From Roseateles sp. (lineage in GTDB: Bacteria; Pseudomonadota; Gammaproteobacteria; Burkholderiales; Burkholderiaceae_C), in contig JAEUPJ010000081.1 in NCBI GenBank assembly GCA_016790285.1, positions 30,490-94,489 of the forward strand: a stretch of DNA of 64,000 bases, written 5' to 3'. The notes under the pieces were generated by a model. That model was given only the letters and a program-made list of their open reading frames with translations, was not told the origin of the DNA and did not search any database. Positions 52,851 to 60,601 of this stretch are shown piece after piece (position 1 is the first letter of the stretch; each line of letters starts with the position of its first letter). The translations under genes were made by a program, and so were the position numbers.

Positions 52851-54007
52851 AGCGCGGATGCTAAGCGCTCGATGTCCTCCTCGTCGTGCAGCCAGCTCAG
52901 CGACGCCCGCACGACGGCGTCCAGGCCCCGCGCCTGCATGTCCAGCGGCGTGTAGGGCACGCCGTTGGCACCCACATGGATGCCCCGCTGGGCCAGCCGC
53001 GCGCGGGTCGCCACCGGGGCCTCGCCGGCGACCGTGAAGCTCACCAGGCCCGAGCGCGGCCCGCGGCCGAGGTCGTGCAGCTGCACATGCCCGAGTGTGG
53101 CCAGCCGGTCGCGCAGCACGGCGGCCAGCGCCTGCACGCGCGCCGCGATGGCGTCCACGCCCAGCTCCAGCGCCTCGGCCAGCGCCACCTGCAGGGCCAG
53201 GCGCAGGGCCACGGGCTGCTCCGAAGTCTCGAAGCGCCGGGCGTCTTCGCGCAGCCCGGCGGCCCAGGGGGCCGACTGCACGTCCACCCACGGCGGCGTC
53301 AGCTGCGGCAGGAAGCCGCGTCGCACATAGAGCAGTGCCGTGCCGCGCGGCCCGCGCAGGTGCTTGCGGCCGGCGCCCTTGAGCACGTCGCAGCCGAGCG
53401 CCTGGACATCCACCGGCAGTTGGCCCAGAGCCTGCCCGGCGTCGATGAGGTAGGGCACGCCGGCGGCGCGCGCCACGCGGCCCAGCGCCGCCGCGTCGTT
53501 GATGAGGCCGCCGTTGGCTGGCAACCAGGTCAGCGAGATGAGGCGAACGCGCTCGTCGATGAACGCGGCGCTGGCCTCGGCGTCGACGCTGCCGTCGGGC
53601 CGGCAGGGCAGCACCTCCACCGAGGCGCCCGCGCGCTGATAGGTGGCCAGGTTGCCGCCCCACTCCTGGCGGCCCACCAGCACGCGGTCGCCCGGGCGCA
53701 TCGGCCGCGTGTGCAGCCAGGCCGACCACACCGCGCCGAGGGCGGCCGAGCCGCTGCCGAGCACGGCAACCTCGTCGCTGCCTGCATTCAACAGCCGCGC
53801 GGCGTCGTCACGCAGGGCCTGCAGCCGCGGGGCCGCGGCCTCGGCGGCTTCCATGGGCCCCCATCGCGACTCCAGCGCGAGGTGGGCCTGCAGGGCCGCG
53901 TGGGCGGCGGCCGACATGGGCGAGGCACCGGCCATGTTCAGCAGCAGCCGCTCGCCCCAGCCCGGCGTCGCGGCCCGGCCTGCCGCCACCTGGGCCGGCG
54001 TGATCAC
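52847..54007 (-). CDS. Class V aminotransferase (cysteine desulfurase/EgtE-like fold)
   Basis: A 386-residue PLP enzyme from a GTG that overlaps the ridA stop (GTGA). The Schiff-base Lys215 lies in GAGRKHLRGPRGTALLYVRR, with Asp189 and Gln192 (LIDAGQALGQ) contacting the cofactor; GSGSAALGAVWSAWL is the phosphate-binding region. Relatives include isopenicillin N epimerase-like and EgtE-like enzymes. Substrate unknown. In operon with RidA, which clears reactive enamine/imine products of PLP enzymes, a sensible pairing. Confidence 0.92.
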   Translation of the reverse strand: MITPAQVAAGRAATPGWGERLLLNMAGASPMSAAAHAALQAHLALESRWGPMEAAEAAAPRLQALRDDAARLLNAGSDEVAVLGSGSAALGAVWSAWLHTRPMRPGDRVLVGRQEWGGNLATYQRAGASVEVLPCRPDGSVDAEASAAFIDERVRLISLTWLPANGGLINDAAALGRVARAAGVPYLIDAGQALGQLPVDVQALGCDVLKGAGRKHLRGPRGTALLYVRRGFLPQLTPPWVDVQSAPWAAGLREDARRFETSEQPVALRLALQVALAEALELGVDAIAARVQALAAVLRDRLATLGHVQLHDLGRGPRSGLVSFTVAGEAPVATRARLAQRGIHVGANGVPYTPLDMQARGLDAVVRASLSWLHDEEDIERLASAL

Positions 54008-54444
54008 GGTGCCAGCTCCACCAGCGCCTCGACCTCCACCGCCGCGCCCGCCGGCAGGCTGGCCACGCCCACTGCCGCACGCGCATGCTCGCCGCGCTCG
54101 CCCAAGGCGGCCACGAGGAGGTCCGAGGCGCCATCGGCTACCACGCTGTGCGCGGTGAAGCCGGGGGCTGCGGCGATGAACACGCCCAGCCGCAGCACGC
54201 GGCGCACCCGGGCCAGGTCGCCACCGACCGCCGCGTCCAGCACGGCCAGCACCTTGAGCGCCGCCACCTCGGCTTCGGCGCGCGCGGCCTCAGCCGTCAG
54301 AGGGCCAAGCCCGGGCGTGCCGATCTGGCCGGCGATGACGAGCAGCCCCGGGCCCGCACGGTGGTGCAGGTAGTGCGCCGCGGGCGCGCCGAGGGTGGGC
54401 AGGGTGTGGCCGAGGGCGGCCAGCCGGTCTTGCAAGGTGGTCAT
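54004..54444 (-). CDS. RidA family protein
   Basis: A 146-residue Rid-superfamily protein. LLVIAGQIGTPGLGPLTAEA and VEVEALVEL at the C-terminus are characteristic, and HARAAVGVASLP keeps the Arg that deaminates 2-aminoacrylate-like imines. It works as a cytoplasmic trimer on reactive products of PLP enzymes. Located between the quinone oxidoreductase and the aminotransferase, both overlapped by 4 nt, it probably protects or assists the aminotransferase. Confidence 0.93.
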   Translation of the reverse strand: MTTLQDRLAALGHTLPTLGAPAAHYLHHRAGPGLLVIAGQIGTPGLGPLTAEAARAEAEVAALKVLAVLDAAVGGDLARVRRVLRLGVFIAAAPGFTAHSVVADGASDLLVAALGERGEHARAAVGVASLPAGAAVEVEALVELAP

Positions 54445-55397
54445 GGCGTGAGGAGGAGCTTGCCCTGCGTCGTGCGCGACGCGAGCAGTTCATGGGCGCG
54501 GGCCGCATCGGCCAGCGGGAATTCGGCGTGGATGCGCAGTTGCACCGCGCCAGTGAGCACGGCGTCGAACACCGCGGCCGCCCGCGCGCGCCGACGTGCA
54601 GCGTCCGGCAGAAAGTGCGGCAGCACGGGGCGGGTGAGCGTGAGGCTCTTGTGCATCAGCGTCAGCACGTCCACAGGCTCCGGCTGGCCGCTGGCCGCGC
54701 CGAACAGCACCAGGTGCCCGCCGGTGCGCAGCGCCTGCAGGCTGCCGGCGAAGGTGCTGCGCCCCACCGAGTCGAAGACGACGGCCACGCCCTGCGCGGC
54801 CCGGGCCCAGTCGCTGTCGGTCATCAGCGGCATGGCGCCCAGGGCGCGCAGCCAGTCGGCCTTGGCGGCGCTGGACACGGTGCCCAGGACCGGGTGGCCG
54901 CGCGCCAGCAGCCACTGCACCAGCCAACCGCCGACGCCGCCTGCCGCCGCGTGCACGAGCACGGGCGCGCCGGCGGGCAGCCGGGCGACGTCGTCCAGCA
55001 GCATGGCGGCGGTGAGGCCGTGCTCCAGCGCCGCCGCCGCCTCGCGCAAGGGCAGCGCCTCGGGCACGGGCACGAGGTGCTCCAGCGGCACGCGCAGGTG
55101 TGCGGCATAGGCACCTTGCACGCCGGTCGTGAAGGCGACGCGCTCGCCCACGGCGAAGCCGCCCCCCGGCGCCGCCTCGACCACCTCGCCCGCGCCCTCC
55201 AGCCCCAGCCGCCAGGGCAGCGCCAGGCCGGGGTAGCGGCCCTCGCGCTGGTAGAGGTCGACGAAGTTGACGCCGGCATGGGCGATGCGCACGACGGCGT
55301 GCGCGGCGTCGGCGCGCGGCAGGGGCAGCGCCTGCAGCCGCAGCACCTCGGCGCCGCCGAAGCGGTCCAGGACGATGGCAGGGGTGGTCGGGTTCAT
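54441..55397 (-). CDS. NADPH:quinone oxidoreductase (zinc-independent MDR)
   Basis: A 318-residue medium-chain reductase. VHAAAGGVGGWLVQWL is the nucleotide-binding motif; AGVNFVDLYQREGRYPG and GLEGAGEVV are the signature of the quinone oxidoreductase branch, and the zinc ligands of alcohol dehydrogenases are absent. It reduces quinones or activated enones with NADPH. First gene of the five-gene operon; the 94-bp gap to the divergent LysR gene should hold the promoter. Confidence 0.92.
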   Translation of the reverse strand: MNPTTPAIVLDRFGGAEVLRLQALPLPRADAAHAVVRIAHAGVNFVDLYQREGRYPGLALPWRLGLEGAGEVVEAAPGGGFAVGERVAFTTGVQGAYAAHLRVPLEHLVPVPEALPLREAAAALEHGLTAAMLLDDVARLPAGAPVLVHAAAGGVGGWLVQWLLARGHPVLGTVSSAAKADWLRALGAMPLMTDSDWARAAQGVAVVFDSVGRSTFAGSLQALRTGGHLVLFGAASGQPEPVDVLTLMHKSLTLTRPVLPHFLPDAARRRARAAAVFDAVLTGAVQLRIHAEFPLADAARAHELLASRTTQGKLLLTP

Positions 55398-55491
55398 GGG
55401 TTCTTTGGGTAACGTCGCGTCACTGTCGGGCTGGCGCGGCACGCGCGCCAGCGAGGCTTTGGCACAGCGGCTTTGCCGATTTCTCAACACC

Positions 55492-56385
55492 ATGCGCGAA
55501 CGTCTCCCACCGCTGTTCTCCCTGCAGGCCTTCGAGGCCGCGGCCCGCCTGGGCAACTTCAGCCGCGCCGCTGCCGAGCTGCACCTGACGCCGGGCGCCA
55601 TCAGCCGCCAGGTGCACCAGCTGGAGGACTGGTGCGGCCAGACGCTGTTCGAGCGCGTGGGCAACGCCATGCGCCTGACCGCAGAAGGCCGCGAGCTGCT
55701 CGCGCGCCTGGGCGGGCCGCTCGCGGCCCTGCACGAGGCCGTCTACCCGGCGCCCGACGAGGCCGTGAGCACGCTGCAGATCGCCACCCTCGGCTCGCTG
55801 GCGCGCGCGTGGCTGCTGCCACGACTGCACGGCTTCATCGCCGCCGCGCCGCAGGTGCGCGTGGTGGTGCAGACCGACTACGCCCTCGTGCGCCCGCCGC
55901 CGCGTGTGGCGCTGGTGGCCCTGCGCCACGGCCGGCCCGAGGACGGCGGCGAGGTGCTCTTCGGCGACCGGCTGCTGGCGGTGGCCTCACCCACGCTGGC
56001 CGCCGCGCTCGGGCGCGACGCCGCGCGCTGGCCGGCCGAGCGGTTGCTGGACCACCTGACCGGCCACGCCCACCAATGGCTGGCGCAGGCCGGCGTGTCC
56101 ACCACGCCCGCGGGCCCGGCTTTCAACGACGCCGCCATCGCGCTGGACGCGGCCGAGGCTGGGCTGGGCATCGCGTTCACGCGGCTGTCACTCGCGCTGC
56201 CGCGCCTGCAGGCCGGCACGCTCGTGCCCGCCCACCCGCTCGTGATGCCCTCGCCGCGCACCAACCTGCTCGTCATCCGCGAGGACGCCACCGCGCTGCC
56301 GGCCGTGCGCCGCTTTGCCGACTGGGTGCGGCGCGAAGGGGCCGCCACGGCAGCGGCGATCGACGCCTACACGCTGGCACCCTGA
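55492..56385 (+). CDS. LysR family transcriptional regulator (GcvA/AmpR-like)
   Basis: A 297-residue LTTR. HTH at the N-terminus (SLQAFEAAARLGNFSRAAAE, then LTPGAISRQVHQLED) with the GcvA-type style, then an effector domain ending in TNLLVIREDATALP. The start at 55492 gives the usual length; the longer frame is not coding. Divergent from the five-gene operon, which it probably regulates. It ends 12 nt from the convergent yhdP stop. Confidence 0.9.
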   Translation: MRERLPPLFSLQAFEAAARLGNFSRAAAELHLTPGAISRQVHQLEDWCGQTLFERVGNAMRLTAEGRELLARLGGPLAALHEAVYPAPDEAVSTLQIATLGSLARAWLLPRLHGFIAAAPQVRVVVQTDYALVRPPPRVALVALRHGRPEDGGEVLFGDRLLAVASPTLAAALGRDAARWPAERLLDHLTGHAHQWLAQAGVSTTPAGPAFNDAAIALDAAEAGLGIAFTRLSLALPRLQAGTLVPAHPLVMPSPRTNLLVIREDATALPAVRRFADWVRREGAATAAAIDAYTLAP

Positions 56386-56397
56386 GCTCGCGCCCCT

Positions 56398-59300
56398 TCA
56401 AGGCGCGCTGGCTGCGCTGGCTGGCTTTCCCGGCAGCGCCGGCTCCACCTTCTCCACCTTGGGGTCGTCCCAGGTGCCGGTGATGTGGAACTCGCGCGTG
56501 CTGGCGGCCGACACCGGCCGGCTCAGGATGAGCTGGGCCAGGAAGGCGCCCAGGGCCACGGCCGGGTTGATGGCGGCGTAGGCGAGCGACGCGCCGCCGG
56601 CCGACACCTCGGGCACGACGACGACGCGCAGCTTCTGCGTCTCGGCAGCCAGGTCGGTGCTGCCCTCGACCAGCACGGCGGCCTGCAGGCCGCGGATGCG
56701 AATGTTGTCGCTGCGGGCCACGCCCGCGGCGATCTTCACGTCGCCCGTGACGCCGTCGAAGGTGAAGCCCTCGGCGAAGACGTCGCGGAAGTCCAGCAGC
56801 AGGCGGCGCGGCAGCGACTGCAGGCTCAGCACGCCCAGCAGCCGCCCGACGCCGGGCTCGGCCTTCAGGAAGGTGCCGGTGTCCAGCTGAACATTGAGCA
56901 TGCCGGCCATGCTCGGGTAGTGCGGCGCCAGCGGCGAGCCGTTCCAGCCCACCTGGCCGGCCAGCACGCCCTTGCCGCCGCGCAGGACCTGGCCCTGGCC
57001 GAGGCGCTCCAGCAGCTTGCCGCCGTCAGCGATGTCGAGCTTCCAGTCGAGCTGGGTGCGCCGCACGCCGCCGGCCTCGCCGCCCCAGCGGCCGCTGGCC
57101 TGCAAGGTGGCCTCGGGCGCCTGCAGCTGCAGCTTCTGCAGCTTCCAGTCGCGGGCCGCGGCCGGCGCCTGGGCCAGCACTTCCAGGCGGCCCAGCCGCT
57201 TGCCGCGCAGCTCGAAGTCGTCCACCTCGATGTCCAGCGACGGCAGCGGGCCGCTGCCGGTGTCGGCCTTGCCCGGGTCGATGAGCTCGCTCACCGACTC
57301 GGCCTCCTGGCGCGGCAGCGACAGGCGTGCCAGCCGCGCCTGCACGGCGTCGATCTGGCCGCCGTGCACGCCCTTGAGCTCGACACGGCCGGAGATCTGC
57401 TCCGCGTCGATGTTGATGCGCCAGTTGGCGCCCTCACGCGCCACCACCGCAGACGCGCGGCCGAGCTGGCGCCCCGCCACCTTCAGCGCCTGGCTGCGCA
57501 GCGCGATCTGGCTGGGCAGCAGGCCGGCGTCGTCGGCCTCGTTGCTGCTGCTGGTGCCATTGCCGGTGCCGGTGCCGTTGCCAGCCAAACCGCCCAGGCG
57601 CTGCTGCCAGGCGTCCAGGTCCAGCGCCGCGACGTTGACCTGCAGCAGCACGCCGCTGGCGGGCAGCGCGGGCAGCCTGTCCTGCACGGCGAGCGCGCCG
57701 CGCAGCACCTGCGAGCTGGCGCCCGACACGTCGCGCTGCAGCTGGGCCTGCAGCAGCGGGCTCGCGCCACTGCCCACCTCCAGGCGCAGCTCGTCGCGGC
57801 CGGCGCCCGTGGGCGTCATGAGCAGGCGCAGCGGCAGCACGGCGTCGGCCTCCTTGCGGCCGGGGGCGGGCAGGTCCAGCGCGAGGCCCTGCAGGTTGCT
57901 GCTGACGCTGAGTTCGCTCTGCCCGTCCTTCGGGATGGCGAGCTGGAAGCGGTAGGCCGCCTGGCCGCTGGCCGCCTGGGCCAGCCGCGTGACGGCGCCC
58001 AGCTCGGTGGCGCGGCGCAGGCCGTCGGCCGTGGCCTGGCCCTGCACCGAGAAGCGCAGGCCGCCGTCGCGCTGCGTACCGCCCTCGATGCCGGCATCGC
58101 CCCCGAGCAGCCGGGCCGTCACGCCGGCGAGCTGCAGGCCGCGGCGGTCGAAGTCGATGCGCCCGCGCAGGGCGCCGAGCGGCGGCAGCTCCGGGCGCAG
58201 CTTCACGTCCACGCCGCCGAGCTGCAGCTGGCCCTTGAGCGTGGTCTGGGTGGTGTCGTCCAGCGGGATGCCGATGCCGAGCTTGAGCGCCACCGGCCCT
58301 TGCGCCGAGGTGGTGCTCAGCGAGTGGCCCAGCCATTCGTCCAGCGGCGAGCCGCGCACGAAGCGCAGCAGGTCCACGCCCGCGCCACGGCCGCTGCCGT
58401 CGAGCTGCAGCACGCGGGCACGGTGCAGGTCGGCGATGCCGCCGTTGACGCCGCTCAGCTCGTAACCCAGCACCTTGGCGCGGCCGTCCTTGATGGCCAT
58501 GCCGGCGCGCTCGAAGACGAGTTCGGCGTCCACCCCTTCCATCGCCGGCCAGTTGGTGCCGACGTCGCTCGGCGGCACGTAGGCCAGCGTCACGCCGCGC
58601 GCCTGGGTGGCCACGCGGAAGATGCCGGCCGAGCGCGGTGCATCGAACGGGAAATCGGCCAGTTCGCCCTTGATGCGCACGGTGGTGTTGCGCGCTTCGC
58701 CGCCCAGGATGGCGCGCGACACGTAGCTGCGCGTGGCGGGCAGCCGGACCGGGATGTAGCGCGCCACCCGCGGCGCGTCGACATGCGGGACGCGCCCGCT
58801 CAGGTCCAGGTAGCCAGGCGTGGCAGCGCCCGCCGGGCGGCGCCAGGTGACGTCGAATTCGCCGGTGAGGTCAGGCGTCTGCAGCTGCAGCTCGCGCAAC
58901 TTGAGCTCCACCATGCCGGCCGACTTGCCCCCCGGCTGGGGCAGCTGCCACAGCAGCTGCGTGGACAGGCGCGTGATGGGCAGGTGCGGGTCCTCGAACA
59001 GGCCCGGCAGCTCCACCTCGCCGTCCTGCACCGACAGCCGCGCCGAGCCGCCGCGCTCGCTCGCGTCCAGCTCGAGGCTGGCGCCGCGCAGCCCGGGGCG
59101 GCCGAGGTGCTCGGGCTGCTCGCTGGGCTTGGCGGCCAGGGCCAGGCCGTCGAGCTGGGCCTTGACGCGGTAGCTGCGCGGCGCGTCCAGCGCGCCTTCC
59201 CACTGGCCGCTGAGGGCCGTGAGCACGCCGCGCGGCTCCAGCTCGGCCAGCAGCTGGTGGGCGCGTTCGCCCAGCGGCAGGCGCTGGGCGATCTGCGCCA

Positions 59301-60468
59301 TCAGGGCGAAGTCCAGCCGCTGGGCGTTGACCTCGCCGCCCAGCACGGTGTCGCCGGGGCCGAGCTGCAGCGAGACGCCCCAGTCCGAGCGCGGCCAGGT
59401 GACGCCGTCGCCGCTGACGAAGCCGAGCTGGTAGGCGCGCAGGCTCAGGCGGTCCTTGGCGCGGGCGAGGTCCAGCCGGCCCTCGATGTGGTCCAGGTCC
59501 AGCTCGGGGGCGCTGTCCAGCAGCCGCAGGCGCACGGCGCGCAGCGCCAGGTCCAGCGTGGCGGCCACGGGCTGGCCGTCCTTGATCTGGCCCCAGGCGC
59601 GCACGGCGCCGTCGCCCTCGCTGAGCTGGAAGGGCAGGTCCACGTGGCGGCGCAGCTGGCGCAGGTCGGCCCGCGGCAGCTCGGCGTACAGCTCGCCGCT
59701 CCAGTGCTGGAACTCGCCCGGGCGCTTGAGCAGGCTTTGCGTGAACTTGCCGCGCAGCGAGAAGCGCTGGCCCCAGTCGGCCGGCGGCGTGGCGTCCAGG
59801 CGCAGCGAATGGCGGCGCAAGCCGTTGCGCATGATGAAGTTCAGGCCCGACAGCTCCAGCGGCCGGGCGTCGGCGCGCTTTTCGTCCACCCAGCGCACGC
59901 GGCCGTTGACGATGGCGAGCTCGGGCTGGCTGAACAGCCAGTCCATGCCGGCCTCGGTGGTGCCGGCGTCGGTCTTCTCGGCCTCGTCGAGGTTCAGGCC
60001 GGCGATGAAGATGCGGCCCTGGGCGTCGCGGCGGATGATGAGCTCCGGCGCGTCGACCAGCAGCTGCGAGAAGCGCGGCTCCAGCACCAGCAGCGACTGC
60101 GCCGACAGCACCGCCGCCACCCGCGGCAGCCGCAGGGCCGGACGGCCCGCGGGGTCGAGCACCTGCACGTCGCCGAGTTCCATGCGCGGCATCCAGCCGC
60201 CGGACTCGACCGTGATGCGGCCGATGCGCAGCTGCACCCCCAGAGTCTTTGAGGCTTCCTTTTCCAGCCAGGGCCGCCAGTCGTTGGCGTGCGGGAGAAT
60301 GCCCCAGTGCAACACCGACCACGCCAAGACGCCCAGGCCCCACAGCAGCGCCAGCAGCAGCAGCGCCCAGCGCAACGCCTGCCAGCACAGGCGCAGGGGC
60401 CAGCGCGTGGCGCGGTTGCAATGATGGAGGGCGGCCGAAAGGAAGTCAGACACGGTGTCTTGAGGCAC
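56398..60468 (-). CDS. yhdP: YhdP family AsmA-like envelope protein
   Basis: A very large protein (1356 residues) from a GTG at 60468; another GTG lies five codons later. A single membrane anchor (about 31-53) precedes a huge periplasmic region typical of YhdP: HNDWRPWLEKEASKTLGV, FAISRMELGDVQVLD-like beta-rich repeats, and the C-terminal AsmA-like domain (LLDFRDVFAEGFTFDGVTGD, AGGASLAYAAINPAVALGAF). YhdP moves phospholipids between inner and outer membrane in Enterobacteria. Length is normal for the family. Divergent from glnE, 133 bp apart. Confidence 0.93.
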   Translation of the reverse strand: MPQDTVSDFLSAALHHCNRATRWPLRLCWQALRWALLLLALLWGLGVLAWSVLHWGILPHANDWRPWLEKEASKTLGVQLRIGRITVESGGWMPRMELGDVQVLDPAGRPALRLPRVAAVLSAQSLLVLEPRFSQLLVDAPELIIRRDAQGRIFIAGLNLDEAEKTDAGTTEAGMDWLFSQPELAIVNGRVRWVDEKRADARPLELSGLNFIMRNGLRRHSLRLDATPPADWGQRFSLRGKFTQSLLKRPGEFQHWSGELYAELPRADLRQLRRHVDLPFQLSEGDGAVRAWGQIKDGQPVAATLDLALRAVRLRLLDSAPELDLDHIEGRLDLARAKDRLSLRAYQLGFVSGDGVTWPRSDWGVSLQLGPGDTVLGGEVNAQRLDFALMAQIAQRLPLGERAHQLLAELEPRGVLTALSGQWEGALDAPRSYRVKAQLDGLALAAKPSEQPEHLGRPGLRGASLELDASERGGSARLSVQDGEVELPGLFEDPHLPITRLSTQLLWQLPQPGGKSAGMVELKLRELQLQTPDLTGEFDVTWRRPAGAATPGYLDLSGRVPHVDAPRVARYIPVRLPATRSYVSRAILGGEARNTTVRIKGELADFPFDAPRSAGIFRVATQARGVTLAYVPPSDVGTNWPAMEGVDAELVFERAGMAIKDGRAKVLGYELSGVNGGIADLHRARVLQLDGSGRGAGVDLLRFVRGSPLDEWLGHSLSTTSAQGPVALKLGIGIPLDDTTQTTLKGQLQLGGVDVKLRPELPPLGALRGRIDFDRRGLQLAGVTARLLGGDAGIEGGTQRDGGLRFSVQGQATADGLRRATELGAVTRLAQAASGQAAYRFQLAIPKDGQSELSVSSNLQGLALDLPAPGRKEADAVLPLRLLMTPTGAGRDELRLEVGSGASPLLQAQLQRDVSGASSQVLRGALAVQDRLPALPASGVLLQVNVAALDLDAWQQRLGGLAGNGTGTGNGTSSSNEADDAGLLPSQIALRSQALKVAGRQLGRASAVVAREGANWRINIDAEQISGRVELKGVHGGQIDAVQARLARLSLPRQEAESVSELIDPGKADTGSGPLPSLDIEVDDFELRGKRLGRLEVLAQAPAAARDWKLQKLQLQAPEATLQASGRWGGEAGGVRRTQLDWKLDIADGGKLLERLGQGQVLRGGKGVLAGQVGWNGSPLAPHYPSMAGMLNVQLDTGTFLKAEPGVGRLLGVLSLQSLPRRLLLDFRDVFAEGFTFDGVTGDVKIAAGVARSDNIRIRGLQAAVLVEGSTDLAAETQKLRVVVVPEVSAGGASLAYAAINPAVALGAFLAQLILSRPVSAASTREFHITGTWDDPKVEKVEPALPGKPASAASAP

Positions 60469-60520
60469 GTGGAGAACCGGCCGGCAGGCAATCTAGCACA
60501 GGCATGAAAGATCACCCCTA

Positions 60521-60571
60521 CCGGCTTCGCCGGCCCCTCACGGGGCGCCGCCAGTGGCCCGGCAAAGCCGG
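60521..60571. repeat. Three consecutive GC-rich hairpins in the yhdP-glnE intergenic region
   Basis: CCGGC-TTC-GCCGG (60521-60533), CCCC-TCAC-GGGG (60534-60545) and CCGGC-AAA-GCCGG (60559-60571) lie within 51 nt, 30 nt before the glnE start. As the genes diverge, these could shape the glnE leader or be a REP-like element. Confidence 0.5.
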
Positions 60572-60601
60572 CTCCACGGCAGCTGCTTGGGAATACCAGG
60601 A

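Noticed and set aside
56485-60252. A very long open frame on the plus strand, antisense to yhdP
   Set aside because: The minus-strand frame encodes a clear YhdP protein; the opposite frame lacks domains and is expected in GC-rich DNA where stop codons are rare.
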